Assembly: GCF_900106995.1 (NCBI RefSeq)
Contig: NZ_FNOK01000031.1
Coordinates: forward strand, 1-64,000
Length of the DNA stretch: 64,000 nt
Source of the DNA: Saccharopolyspora shandongensis
Lineage (GTDB): Bacteria; Actinomycetota; Actinomycetes; Mycobacteriales; Pseudonocardiaceae
Direction of reading: 5' to 3'
Below the pieces are notes generated by a model. It did no database searches. It saw nothing but the letters and a program-made list of their open reading frames with translations, and had not been told where the DNA came from. Position numbers and translations under genes: made by a program. Of this stretch, positions 50,519-59,222 are shown piece by piece (positions within the stretch are counted from its first letter, which is position 1; each line of letters starts with the position of its first letter).

Positions 50519-50782
50519 ATGTCCGACGTGAACTACGTCCGCAACCAGTTGATCCAGACCGGTGAGCACTGCGGCGAGCTGATCGCCCGGCTCGTCGAGA
50601 TCCAGAAAGAGATGGACCACATCACCGGCACGATCGCCAGCGTCACCAGCGGTTCGGAGAACCCCGAGATCCAGCAGGCCTTGGCGACCTACGCCCTGGC
50701 CAGGGAGAACATCGCCGCCCACGTGCAGGGCCCGATGGGTACCGCGCACGAGCACGTCCAGAACTATTTCTCGCAGCTGTGA
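50519..50782 (+). CDS. small helical protein
   Basis: The 87-aa protein is helical (VRNQLIQTGEHCGELIARLVEIQKEM, PEIQQALATYALARENIAAHVQG), with GGAGG before the ATG. In length and helical pattern it resembles the nested protein encoded just upstream, though identity is low. No known family; there is no WxG motif, so it is not a clear ESX substrate. Confidence 0.65.
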   Translation: MSDVNYVRNQLIQTGEHCGELIARLVEIQKEMDHITGTIASVTSGSENPEIQQALATYALARENIAAHVQGPMGTAHEHVQNYFSQL

Positions 50783-50802
50783 CCACAGTGGAGGAGACCG
50801 TC

Positions 50803-51522
50803 ATGAACCAGATGCACACCAACTCCAGCGAGCCGGACACCGCCGACATCGTCCTGTTCACCGTCCACGACGACGGCGCGGCGCTGGCGTGGCCGAGGGC
50901 GCGGGCGCAGGTGCTGTTGGTCCAGCGGTCCTGGGACTCCGACGCCTACCCCGGTGCCTTGGCGCTGCCTGGTGGGTTCGTTGACGACGGCGAAACCTCG
51001 GTGCAGGCCGCGTACCGGGAGCTGCGGGAGGAAACCGGCCTGGAGGTGCCGACGTTGACCCGTGTCGGCCGTTACGACGCCCCAGGCCGTGACCCACGCG
51101 GCCCAGTGGTCAGCGAGGCGTTCACGACCGTCCTGTCGACCATGCCGCAGCCCACGGCCGGAGACGACGCGCGTGCCGCGTTCTGGGTGCCGCTGCACGA
51201 AGCGCTGAGCGTGCCGAAGGTCTTGGCCTTCGACCATCACCAGATCCTCACCGACGCCCACACCCTCGTCCGCGATCAGCTCAACCAGCGCTGCGGCTGG
51301 TCGACCGCGGCCGGCTGGGCGAGAGCTGAACGAGGAGGACGCGACATGACCAACGGCAACGAGTGGCACCTGCGCCGAAAGAAGTCGATGTGGGACGGCT
51401 CGGTTACCACCTGGTGCGGCCTGCGCTTCGAGAGCGGCGAGCACGAGTCCGATTTCTGGCACCTGCCCGCCACCGGCGGGACCTGCCAGGCCTGCCAGGC
51501 CGCGAAGAGGACGGGGAAGTGA
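50803..51522 (+). CDS. Nudix hydrolase with C-terminal zinc-finger extension
   Basis: The 239-aa protein has a Nudix domain (1-175): LALPGGFVDDGETSVQAAYRELREETGLE (core REL-REETG). DIVLFTVHDDGAALAWPRARAQVLLVQR precedes it, resembling ADP-ribose/NrtR-type Nudix enzymes (motif LLVQRSWDSDAYPG). After residue 181 a 58-aa module with Cys (TWCGL, GTCQACQAA) follows; it has its own start signal (see 51346). ATG 50803 has GGAGGA upstream. It is the second Nudix gene of the element. Confidence 0.8.
   Translation: MNQMHTNSSEPDTADIVLFTVHDDGAALAWPRARAQVLLVQRSWDSDAYPGALALPGGFVDDGETSVQAAYRELREETGLEVPTLTRVGRYDAPGRDPRGPVVSEAFTTVLSTMPQPTAGDDARAAFWVPLHEALSVPKVLAFDHHQILTDAHTLVRDQLNQRCGWSTAAGWARAERGGRDMTNGNEWHLRRKKSMWDGSVTTWCGLRFESGEHESDFWHLPATGGTCQACQAAKRTGK
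51346..51522 (+). CDS. nested in-frame small zinc-finger protein
   Basis: ATG 51346 has GAGGAGG eight bases upstream and encodes 58 aa (MTNGNEWHLRRKKSMWDGSV...) with WCGL...CQACQ, a probable zinc site. It is in frame with the Nudix gene with no stop between, so it may be made both alone and as a fusion. Confidence 0.5.
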   Translation: MTNGNEWHLRRKKSMWDGSVTTWCGLRFESGEHESDFWHLPATGGTCQACQAAKRTGK

Positions 51523-51914
51523 TGAGCGAGAGGACGACCGTGGCCGTGAACGAGCCGACGTTGGCGACCTTCGAGGAGAAGACGGAGCACCTGCGGGTCG
51601 TCGCTGAGCGTGGCGCCGACGCCCGGAAGCGCCTGGGGGCGATCAGCGGCTGGCCGCAGCGCCGGGCGGTGCGGGTGCGCGCCGTGCAGGTGTGGAACGC
51701 CTTGAGCGTGCTGAAGACCGGCCCGCTCGGCTACCGCTCGGTGTGGGTGATGCATGACACCCCGTCGGATGGCGTGACCAGCAGCAACATCGGCCGCCCC
51801 ACGCCGACGATCTCCCGGTCCTGGGCGGAGGAGGTCCGCCGCACCTTCATCACGGCGTTCTGCACCGCGACCCCGGACACCCCGGCCCCCCGGATCAACG
51901 GCGACACCAAGTAG
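51522..51914 (+). CDS. hypothetical protein
   Basis: The 130-aa protein has a helical first half (TLATFEEKTEHLRVVAERGADARKRLGAIS) and a basic Trp-containing centre. No family is recognised. Its start overlaps the preceding stop, and a terminator hairpin follows. Confidence 0.6.
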   Translation: MSERTTVAVNEPTLATFEEKTEHLRVVAERGADARKRLGAISGWPQRRAVRVRAVQVWNALSVLKTGPLGYRSVWVMHDTPSDGVTSSNIGRPTPTISRSWAEEVRRTFITAFCTATPDTPAPRINGDTK

Positions 51915-51920
51915 ACCCGC

Positions 51921-51965
51921 CCCGGCCCAGCAGCCCATTCCGCCAAGAACACCTGCTGGGCCGGG
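51921..51965 (+). terminator. inverted repeat after the first part of the operon
   Basis: CCCGGCCCAGCAG and its exact complement flank 19 bases. Possibly an attenuator, since genes continue in the same direction. Confidence 0.7.
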
Positions 51966-51998
51966 CTCCTCGATCCACCTGAACCAAGGAGAAATCCC

Positions 51999-52448
51999 AT
52001 GCTAAAGGCACAACCCCAGCTCGATGCGATCGAGCCGGAGTGGGCTGCTGCGGCGGTGCACGAGATCGGGCACGCCGTCGCCCACCAGCACGCGGGCCTG
52101 AAGGTCCGCAAGGTGCGGATCTGGAAGACCTGGTTCACCGGCGCGGTCCGGGGCCAGACCGACATCGCCGAGTCCTGGCTCCCGAACGAGCTGCTGCCCG
52201 GCTACTTGGTGGCGTGCATGGCCGGCCCCGAGGCCGAAATGCACTGGCGCGTCATCTCCGGGCACCGCGGCAAGACCGTCTCGCACGGCGACGACGTGGA
52301 ATTCCGCCGCGTCGGAAAGGGAATCGACCTGTCCAAACGGGACGCCCGCATGCAGGCGCGGCGGCTGGTGGTCGAGGAGTGGGGCCGCATCGAGGTGCTG
52401 GCCGCCTGGCTGGCGGAGTCCGGATCGCTGCGAGGAGGTGCGCTGTGA
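51999..52448 (+). CDS. second HEXXH M41-like protein
   Basis: The 149-aa protein has AAVHEIGHAVAHQHAG (HExxH, about 21-25) and the downstream helix PGYLVACMAGPEAEMHW, like the M41 peptidase helix that carries the third metal ligand (AGxxAE). FtsH normally carries an ATPase; none is present. AAGGAGA precedes ATG. Probably a stand-alone protease or protease relic acting in transfer or in host-protein clearance. Confidence 0.72.
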   Translation: MLKAQPQLDAIEPEWAAAAVHEIGHAVAHQHAGLKVRKVRIWKTWFTGAVRGQTDIAESWLPNELLPGYLVACMAGPEAEMHWRVISGHRGKTVSHGDDVEFRRVGKGIDLSKRDARMQARRLVVEEWGRIEVLAAWLAESGSLRGGAL

Positions 52449-52708
52449 AGACCGTGGTGGAGGCTTTGCTGATCACGCTGGGGTTGCTGGTGCTCGGGGT
52501 CCGGTTCCTCTTCTTCGGGCTGTTCACCGCGGTGGTGCCGGCGGTGGGTCTGGTGGTGGCGGCGGTGGTGTCGGGTGCGGTGCGCACCGCCGTGCTGTGT
52601 GCGGTGTTCCCGCTGGTGGCGCTCGGCTACGTCGCGATCGCGGTGGCCGACGCCGCTGGGCATGTTGTTCCGGCTCCGCGCCGGCCGCGGCCGCTGGGGG
52701 TGGCGTGA
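52445..52708 (+). CDS. small membrane protein
   Basis: The 87-aa protein has three consecutive hydrophobic segments (LLITLGLLVLGVRFLFFGLF, VVPAVGLVVAAVVSGAV, AVLCAVFPLVALGYVAIAV) and a Pro/Arg tail. It overlaps both neighbours. Such proteins accompany Spd (spread) functions. Confidence 0.65.
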   Translation: MKTVVEALLITLGLLVLGVRFLFFGLFTAVVPAVGLVVAAVVSGAVRTAVLCAVFPLVALGYVAIAVADAAGHVVPAPRRPRPLGVA

Positions 52709-53811
52709 TGACGACGTTCTACGACCGCAAGGCCGAGCGGCTGGCGGCGGGCGGGCAGGCCCAGGCCACGAAGGCCGAGGCGGCGCTGAAGCTCGCCGAA
52801 GCGCAGGCCATTCTGATCGCGGCCAAGGGCAAGGAAGCGCGCGAGGCCAGCGAGGACAAGCGGAAGGCCGTCGACGCGAAGGCCAAGCGGCGCGGGCAGG
52901 CCGTGAAGGCCGCGCAGTCGTGGCTGGCCGGGCACGTGGTCGAGCTGGCGTTGAGCGTGGTCGTGGTGGTACCGGCGGTGATGGCCTGGACCGCCATGGC
53001 GAGCTTCGGTAACGAGGTGTTCGGGCCGGTCGGCTGGGGCCTGCCGCTGTTTTCCGAGGCGGCGATGTGGGCGTTCGCGTTCGCCGCCCACACCGCCCGC
53101 AAGAGCGAGACCCCGCGGCCGACCGGGTGGCTGCAGGCCGGGGTGTGGGTGTTCGCCGCGGTGGCGGCGGTCCTGAACTTCATCCACGGCTTGACCATGC
53201 GCGACGGTGGCGTGGGTGACGGGCTGGTGATGGCTGTGGTGGCCATCGGCGGGGTGGTGGCCCACCAGCTGATCACCGCGACCCCGACGCGAACCCGCCG
53301 CAGTCCGGCCGAACGTCGCGAGGCCCGCACCGGGCGCATCGCCGCCCGTCGGGTGACCCGGATGCAACGCGCTGCGGTGCGGCGCGCGGTCGGTGAGCTC
53401 GCGGCCGACGGCACGGTGCGTCTGCTCCACGCTCCCGGCACGGTCACCATGCGCGGGCGGTTGCGGTCCCGGCTGGTTCCCGCCACGGTCCCCGGACTCC
53501 TCCCGGCCGCCGTGGACACCGAGTTCGACGCCGAGCTTCGCGCCCTCCTGAACGAGGCACAGGAACCGGCGGGAACAGCAGAAACGGCAGATGCGCCCGG
53601 CCTGGAGGGAACCAACGGGACTCACCCGGATCTGCTGCCGCACCTGACCCGGGTTCGCCAGGCCATCACCGCCGGGCAGCTGCCCGCACGGCCAAGCCGT
53701 CGCAAGGTCCAAGCCTTCCTCGGCATCCGCGCCGAGACCGCGCAGGACGTCATCCGAGCCCTGCGTGACGAAGGGGACGGCGGCAGCTCCGCAACCCCCG
53801 TCCCCGCCTGA
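52708..53811 (+). CDS. DUF2637/Spd-type transfer protein
   Basis: The 367-aa protein has an N-terminal charged coiled coil (ATKAEAALKLAEAQAILIAAKGKEAREASED) and four spans (VVELALSVVVVVPAVMAWTA, PLFSEAAMWAFAFAAHTA, AGVWVFAAVAAVLNFIHGL, GLVMAVVAIGGVVAHQLI). A cytoplasmic C-terminus ends in a helix-turn-helix-like segment (PARPSRRKVQAFLGIRAETAQDVIRALRDEG). It resembles SpdB-like and DUF2637 proteins that help spread conjugated DNA through mycelial compartments. It precedes the translocase gene. Confidence 0.72.
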   Translation: MTTFYDRKAERLAAGGQAQATKAEAALKLAEAQAILIAAKGKEAREASEDKRKAVDAKAKRRGQAVKAAQSWLAGHVVELALSVVVVVPAVMAWTAMASFGNEVFGPVGWGLPLFSEAAMWAFAFAAHTARKSETPRPTGWLQAGVWVFAAVAAVLNFIHGLTMRDGGVGDGLVMAVVAIGGVVAHQLITATPTRTRRSPAERREARTGRIAARRVTRMQRAAVRRAVGELAADGTVRLLHAPGTVTMRGRLRSRLVPATVPGLLPAAVDTEFDAELRALLNEAQEPAGTAETADAPGLEGTNGTHPDLLPHLTRVRQAITAGQLPARPSRRKVQAFLGIRAETAQDVIRALRDEGDGGSSATPVPA

Positions 53812-53831
53812 CCCACCCCTGAAACACGCAA

Positions 53832-53866
53832 CGGCCCCGCCGCGCCACGGCGGTGGGGCGGGGCCG
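53832..53866 (+). terminator. hairpin between Spd and translocase genes
   Basis: CGGCCCCGCC and GGCGGGGCCG flank a 15-base loop. Confidence 0.65.
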
Positions 53867-53913
53867 ACCTATCCCTTCTTCCGCCTGGCGACACCGCCGA
53901 GAGGTGAACCGAC

Positions 53914-56127
53914 ATGATGCCGCACGAGGAACACGCCATGGGTGAGGTGATCCGATTCCCTCACCGCACCACCACCGACACCGAACAGTCCGACGGCCAG
54001 GTTGTGCGGGCGGTCGCTGAACGCATCGACCCGGACGAGGTCACCGCGGAGGAGTCCGGTAGCCCGTCGCCCGAGCTGGCCGAGCGTCCTAGGCGGGTCC
54101 CGCCGGCGTTGGCAGGGAAGGCTAAGAAGGCCGCTCGGGAGGCGCTGCCGGTCGGTAAGCAGGCGGTCAAGTTCACCGCCCGCCACGGCTACTACCTGGC
54201 CGGTGGCGCGTTCGACACCATGAGCAGCGTCTACGGGCGGTGGACCGGGCGGGACATCGATGCCCAGATCGCCGCTGCTCAGGCCGCTGGCGAGTACGGA
54301 ACGGCTGCGGTGTTGATGCAGCAGCGCACCGAGAACCGCAAGCTGTTCCTGGAGCGGCTGCAGGTGTGGGGGAAGTTCCTGATCCGCGTGCCGCTGATCC
54401 TGGCGGGCCTGTCCGGGGTGGTGCTGGCCATCACGCTGATCACCTCGGTCGTGGCCTTCATCCGTCCCGACGGGATGACCTTCGAAGACGTCTGGATCGG
54501 CCTGTTCGACGCACTGGCCGCCGGGTTCGACTTCGTGGTGTGGGCTGGGTCGTGGGCGCCGTGGGTGGGGCTTGCGGTGGCGCTGGGGGTGCTGGTCAAG
54601 GGCTACAACACTCGCCGGACGCTGGCCGACGCGCCCGCATGGATCGCGCCGGAGAACACGACACCGTCTGACCGAGACGTTGTGCCTGATGAGGGCGCCA
54701 TCCTCAACGCGCTGAAGCACCTCGGCTTCGCGCCGTTGACCAAGGCCATCGTCAAGGACAACTGGGTTCCGCGCTGGGTGTCCCCGACGACCCGAGTCGG
54801 CAAGGGCTACCACACCCAGTTGATGCTGCCGGAACAAGTCACGGTCGAAGAGATCGCCAAGCGCAAGGACGTGCTGGCGCACAACCTGCTGCGCAAGCCG
54901 GTGGAGGTGTGGCCGACCGAACCGAAGGACCAGGCCGGGGTGCTGGACCTGTGGGTGGCTGACCAGGGCATTCTCACCAAGCCCGTGGACCCGTGGCCGC
55001 TGCTGGAAGACGGCACGGTCGACTACTTCAAGGGTGTCCCGGTCGCAGTCGACGCACGCGGCGACCTGGTCACCGGCCGGTTGATGGCCGCTAACTACCT
55101 GATCGCCGGAATCATGGGATCGGGCAAGTCGTCGCTGGTCATCGCGTTGTTGCTAGGCGCGATGCTGGACCCGCTGGCCGACATCGACGTCCACGTCCTG
55201 GCCTACAACGTCGACTACGACCCGATGAAGCCGCGTTTGCGGACGCTGGTCAAGGGCGACGACGAAGAGCACATCGAGGCCGCGATGGAGACGCTTCGTG
55301 CGCTGGTCAGCGAGGTTTCCGAGCGTGGCCGGATCTTGGAGGACCTCGGCGGTGAAGAGGCCAAGGTGACCCGCGACCTGGCGAAGCGGGACAAGCGTCT
55401 GCGTCCCCGCGTGGTCGTCTTCGACGAGGTCCACGAGCTGTTCACACACAGCAAGCACGGCAAGGAAGCCAAAGAACTGGCGTTGAAGGTCACCAAGAAG
55501 GCCCGCAAGACCGCGATCACGATGCTGTGGATCACGCCGGACGCCGACGCCAACTCGTTGCCGCGTGGCATCTCCAAGACCGCGTCGAACCGGGTGGCGT
55601 ACGCGATCAATGACCACCAGGGCAACGACGCGATCTTGGGGACGGGGATGCACAAGCGCGGCTACTCGGCCACCACGCTCGTTGCGGGAGAGGACATCGG
55701 GACCGCGATGGCCGCTGGTTTCGCCAAGGTCCCGGGCCTGATCAGGTCGTTCCACATCCGCAAGGAAAAGGGCATCGATGAGGTGACCCCGGTCGTGCAG
55801 CGAGCCCTGGCCCTGCGTGAAGGCCAGCAGCCCCCCGCCACCGGCGTGGCCCCGGCCGAGGACGAGCAGGCCGACCCGCTGGCCGATATCGCCACCGTGC
55901 TCGGCGACACCCCACGAATGCGCACCCAAGAGGTCCTGCAACGGCTGACCGAGCACAACCCCGCCGTCTACCGGGGCTGGACCTTCGCCGACCTGCGCGC
56001 CCTCCTGCGCGAGGCCGACGCCGAGCCCTACAAGTCCGGCGGCAACATGGTCGTTTCCGCCGACGCCGTCCACCAAGCCATCACCGAGCGTGACAACGAG
56101 ACGGATCTCGACGAGTCCGGCGAGTAA
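53914..56127 (+). CDS. tra: FtsK/SpoIIIE-type conjugative DNA translocase
   Basis: The 737-aa protein is the single motor needed for AICE transfer. It has two membrane spans (about 150-190 and 205-230), a middle linker and the RecA-like motor with Walker A GIMGSGKSS (about 398) and Walker B VVVFDEVHEL (about 499). A C-terminal winged-helix-like region (RTQEVLQRLTEHNPAVYRGWTFADLRALLREA) probably recognises the clt site. It resembles TraSA/TraB-type pumps that move double-stranded DNA. GAGAGG precedes ATG 53914; ATG 53938 is a possible start. Confidence 0.92.
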   Translation: MMPHEEHAMGEVIRFPHRTTTDTEQSDGQVVRAVAERIDPDEVTAEESGSPSPELAERPRRVPPALAGKAKKAAREALPVGKQAVKFTARHGYYLAGGAFDTMSSVYGRWTGRDIDAQIAAAQAAGEYGTAAVLMQQRTENRKLFLERLQVWGKFLIRVPLILAGLSGVVLAITLITSVVAFIRPDGMTFEDVWIGLFDALAAGFDFVVWAGSWAPWVGLAVALGVLVKGYNTRRTLADAPAWIAPENTTPSDRDVVPDEGAILNALKHLGFAPLTKAIVKDNWVPRWVSPTTRVGKGYHTQLMLPEQVTVEEIAKRKDVLAHNLLRKPVEVWPTEPKDQAGVLDLWVADQGILTKPVDPWPLLEDGTVDYFKGVPVAVDARGDLVTGRLMAANYLIAGIMGSGKSSLVIALLLGAMLDPLADIDVHVLAYNVDYDPMKPRLRTLVKGDDEEHIEAAMETLRALVSEVSERGRILEDLGGEEAKVTRDLAKRDKRLRPRVVVFDEVHELFTHSKHGKEAKELALKVTKKARKTAITMLWITPDADANSLPRGISKTASNRVAYAINDHQGNDAILGTGMHKRGYSATTLVAGEDIGTAMAAGFAKVPGLIRSFHIRKEKGIDEVTPVVQRALALREGQQPPATGVAPAEDEQADPLADIATVLGDTPRMRTQEVLQRLTEHNPAVYRGWTFADLRALLREADAEPYKSGGNMVVSADAVHQAITERDNETDLDESGE

Positions 56128-56346
56128 GGGAGCCGCCGGGGAGCCGGGGAGTTCTCCCTAACCCCCTCCCCGAACCCTCCCTCCCCAACACCACCAGCAA
56201 CAACCCCCGCAAGGGAGGCAGCGGGGACGCGCGCCCAAAACCGGGCCAGAACCAGCAAAAACACGCCCGTGACACCGGCCGCTCCACCTCCCTCCCTCCT
56301 GTCGCCACACCCACATTCGACTACACACAGTTACATTGGAGTTCGC

Positions 56347-56568
56347 GTGACCCTGCTGCACATCGTCGTCTTCACCGCGCTCGCCACCGCCGGCTACCTC
56401 GGCACCTGCGTGCTGTGGCCGTACAAGGTCTGCCGCACGTGCCAGGGCCGCGGCCAGCTTCGCGCCCGCCTCGTCGGCATCCGCTACTGCCCAACCTGCA
56501 CCGGCACGGGACTCCGCTTACGGGTCGGCCGCCGAGCCATCGACGCCGCCCGCCGCCGAAACCGCTGA
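56347..56568 (+). CDS. small membrane protein with DnaJ-type zinc-finger repeats
   Basis: The 73-aa protein has an N-terminal span (LLHIVVFTALATAGYLGTCVLW) then CRTCQGRGQLRARLVGIRYCPTCTGTG: two CxxCxGxG units as in the DnaJ cysteine-rich domain. The start is GTG 56347. The preceding 220 bases are pyrimidine-rich and hold no gene I can support. Membrane-tethered zinc fingers of this type recur in actinomycete AICEs; role unknown. Confidence 0.7.
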   Translation: MTLLHIVVFTALATAGYLGTCVLWPYKVCRTCQGRGQLRARLVGIRYCPTCTGTGLRLRVGRRAIDAARRRNR

Positions 56569-56588
56569 CTCCCGAAGGGAGAACCACG

Positions 56589-57440
56589 ATGCACACGCCC
56601 ACCACCACGACCATCACCGAGACCGAGTACGCCTTCGGCCCGCGCCGGGCACCGCGCTCGGTGCACGGCATCGCCGAGCCCACCCCGATCCCGGGGCTGG
56701 TCGTGACCCCGCAGATCGAGCCCGACTACCGCACCGGGCAGTGGCGCTTCACCGGCGGGTGGTGCGTCCGGCACGCCACCTCGGGTGTCCTGGTGCTCGC
56801 CTGCCGGGGCGCCGGCCTGGGCCACGCTCGTGAAGCCGTCGAGCTGCTGGCCCGCGGCTGGGTCAACTGGACCCGGCCCGCCGAGGTGCTTTCCGCCGAC
56901 CCGTTGGCGCTCGACGTACAACGCGAAACCAGCAGGCACGTGGGGGCCGCGATCCGCGAGGACCGCCCGGTGCTGCTGCACACGACGAGCTGGCGGCAGG
57001 TTCCGCCGCCGTGGCTGGTCGACATCACCCACGCCGACGGCGAGTGGATCGAGAGCTACTACTGCCCGAGCTACGACTCGGCCGAACGCCTCACGATCGA
57101 GCTCGGCCGCGACCTCGGACTGCTCGCCGGAGTGCGCAAGGAAGTCACGATCAGCCGCCTGCCCGATCCGCTGTGGGAGCTGCACTGCGCCCGCCGCGGC
57201 TGCGACAGCGTCCTGCTTGACGACGAGTACGAGGAACCGGAGCACGACGCCGACCGCCAGGTGCTGGTCACCGTCGCCGAAGGACAGCGCTGGCGGCAGC
57301 TCGACGCCCGCCGATTGCTGTGCCGCACCTGCAACCCCTTGTTCCGGGGCGCCACGCCCGACGGGATCTGCCCCGAGTGCGACAGCCAGGGCACTCCGAA
57401 CGGCTGCGCGTTGTGCCGCCTGGTCGACGGCAGCGACTGA
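56589..57440 (+). CDS. hypothetical protein with Cys-rich C-terminus
   Basis: The 283-aa protein starts at ATG after AGGGAGAA. The N-terminal half has paired tryptophan/glycine patterns (GQWRFTGGWCVRHATSGVLVL) and WVNWTRPAEVL. The C-terminal third holds at least eight Cys in CxxC pairs (LHCARRGCDS, LLCRTCNPL, ICPECDSQ, GCALCRL), likely two zinc ribbons. No family is recognised. It may bind nucleic acid. Confidence 0.65.
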   Translation: MHTPTTTTITETEYAFGPRRAPRSVHGIAEPTPIPGLVVTPQIEPDYRTGQWRFTGGWCVRHATSGVLVLACRGAGLGHAREAVELLARGWVNWTRPAEVLSADPLALDVQRETSRHVGAAIREDRPVLLHTTSWRQVPPPWLVDITHADGEWIESYYCPSYDSAERLTIELGRDLGLLAGVRKEVTISRLPDPLWELHCARRGCDSVLLDDEYEEPEHDADRQVLVTVAEGQRWRQLDARRLLCRTCNPLFRGATPDGICPECDSQGTPNGCALCRLVDGSD

Positions 57441-57525
57441 GCCTCGAAACCCAAGCCCTGCAAGGAAAGGACGTTGCACTCCGCAGGGCAGCACGGCCCG
57501 AGCAGTGACGACTTGAGGAGGATTG

Positions 57526-58995
57526 ATGCTGACCATCACCGATTTGTTCTGCGGGGCCGGTGGTTCCGCGCTGGGCGCGACCGCGGTGCCTGGGCTTGAG
57601 TTGCGGATGGCCGCGAACCACTGGCAGACCGCCGTTGATTCCCACCAGGCCAATTTTCCCGACGCCGACCACGCTTGCGCGGACATCTCCCAGGTCAACG
57701 TCCGCCGCTTCCCGACCACGGATCTGCTGTGGGCCAGTCCCGAGTGCACGAACCATTCCATCGCCCAGGGCCGGAAGAGGTGGGAGCAGCCGGATCTGTT
57801 CGGCGAGACCCTGCCTTTGGAGGCCGCCGAGCGCAGCCGGGCGACGATGTGGGATGTCCCGCGTTTCGCCGAGTCCCATCACTACCGGGCGATCGTGGTG
57901 GAGAACGTGGTGGACGCCGTGCGGTGGTCGATGTGGCCGGCGTGGCTGCACGCCATGTCGTGCTTGGGTTACCGGCACCAGGTCGTGATGCTCAACTCGA
58001 TGCACGCCCCCGCTGTGGCCGCCCCGCGTGCCCCGCAGAGCCGGGATCGCTTGTATGTGGTGTTTTCGCGTGAGGGCGACCCGGTTCCGGAGGTGACGCC
58101 TCGCCCGCTGGCGTGGTGCCAGGACTGCGGGCGGGACGTCGAGGCGGTGCAGTCCTGGAAGAAGCCGGACAAGCCCTGGGGCCGGTACAAGGCGCAGTAC
58201 GTCTACCGGTGCCCGCGTAGCGAGTGCCGCCGCCGCATCGTCGAGCCCTACGCCCTGCCCGCGGCGGCGGCGATCGACTGGACCCTTCAGGGGCAGCGCA
58301 TCGGCGACCGGACCGCACCGCTGAAACCGGCGACGCTGCGCCGGATCGAGGCCGGGTTGGAGAAGTTCGCGGTCATGCCGCAGCTGGTGCCCGCCGGCGG
58401 CACCTGGAACCTGACGAGCTCGCCGGTCGATGTGCCGATGCGGGCCCGCACGACCCGCGAGACCGAGGGTCTGCTGGTGCCGGTCGAGGGCCGCACCGGG
58501 AAGGAAGCCCGCCCGGCCTCGTGGCCGTTGCGGACCCAGACCACCCGGCTGGAGACCGCGCTGGTGGTGCCCTACTACCGCACCGGTACCGCCCGGCCCA
58601 CCGCCGAACCGCTGCCGACCGTCACTAGCCACGACCGGCATGGGCTGGCGTTCATCGCCGAACTCCGGGGTGGCGGGTCGACGGCCCGCCCGGTGCGCGA
58701 TCCGCTGGCGACGGTCACCGCCGCCGGGAATCACCACGGACTCGTCGAGCCCCAGCCGGCCGCCGATGTGCCGCCGCAGCGGGCGCGGGTGGAGGACTGC
58801 AGGTTCCGGATGCTCACGCCCGCCGAGATCCAGTCCGCCATGGCCTTCCGGGACGACTACCAGGTTCTCGGCACCCGTCGCGAACAGGTGCGTCAGCTCG
58901 GCAACGCCGTCACCCCACCCGCCGCCGAGTTCTTGCTGGGCGCCGTCGCCCGCGCCCTCGGCCACACCGCCACCACCTCGAAGGAGGCCGCGTGA
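57526..58995 (+). CDS. orphan C5-cytosine DNA methyltransferase
   Basis: The 489-aa protein has motif I DLFCGAGGSALG (5-16), motif IV WASPECTNHS (about 68-77; Cys nucleophile, with PEC in place of the usual PPC), motif VI VVENVVDAV, motif VIII PQSRDRLYVVF and motif X RQLGNAVTPP. A large target-recognition region includes a zinc-like CQDCGRD...YRCPRSECRRR. ATG 57526 has GAGGAG upstream. No restriction endonuclease is adjacent, so it probably protects the element from host restriction or marks its DNA. Confidence 0.9.
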   Translation: MLTITDLFCGAGGSALGATAVPGLELRMAANHWQTAVDSHQANFPDADHACADISQVNVRRFPTTDLLWASPECTNHSIAQGRKRWEQPDLFGETLPLEAAERSRATMWDVPRFAESHHYRAIVVENVVDAVRWSMWPAWLHAMSCLGYRHQVVMLNSMHAPAVAAPRAPQSRDRLYVVFSREGDPVPEVTPRPLAWCQDCGRDVEAVQSWKKPDKPWGRYKAQYVYRCPRSECRRRIVEPYALPAAAAIDWTLQGQRIGDRTAPLKPATLRRIEAGLEKFAVMPQLVPAGGTWNLTSSPVDVPMRARTTRETEGLLVPVEGRTGKEARPASWPLRTQTTRLETALVVPYYRTGTARPTAEPLPTVTSHDRHGLAFIAELRGGGSTARPVRDPLATVTAAGNHHGLVEPQPAADVPPQRARVEDCRFRMLTPAEIQSAMAFRDDYQVLGTRREQVRQLGNAVTPPAAEFLLGAVARALGHTATTSKEAA

Positions 58996-59222
58996 TGAGT
59001 ACCCGATCCAGCCGTCTCGCCGAATGGTTCACCACCGGAAGGGCGTCGTGGGCGTGCCGGGAGTGCCGTTCGCCGATCCGGCGCGTGCCCGCCGATCCGA
59101 GGGTGTGGGTGCACGCCACCACCGGTCTGCGGCGCTGCACCACCGGCGAGGACGTGACCGTGGCATGGCCCGTCGCCGACCCGGGGTGCTCGCCCCACCC
59201 GAACCGGATGGAGGTCGCGTGA
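58995..59222 (+). CDS. small zinc-finger protein
   Basis: The 75-aa protein has one CxxC (WACRECRSP) plus later Cys (RRCTTGED, PGCSPHP). Its start overlaps the methyltransferase stop and its stop overlaps the clamp gene start. Coupled translation suggests it works with one of them. Unknown family. Confidence 0.65.
   Translation: MSTRSSRLAEWFTTGRASWACRECRSPIRRVPADPRVWVHATTGLRRCTTGEDVTVAWPVADPGCSPHPNRMEVA

Noticed and set aside
50519..50782. WXG100/ESX secreted protein
   Set aside because: Size and helicity fit, but there is no WxG turn and no ESX genes nearby.
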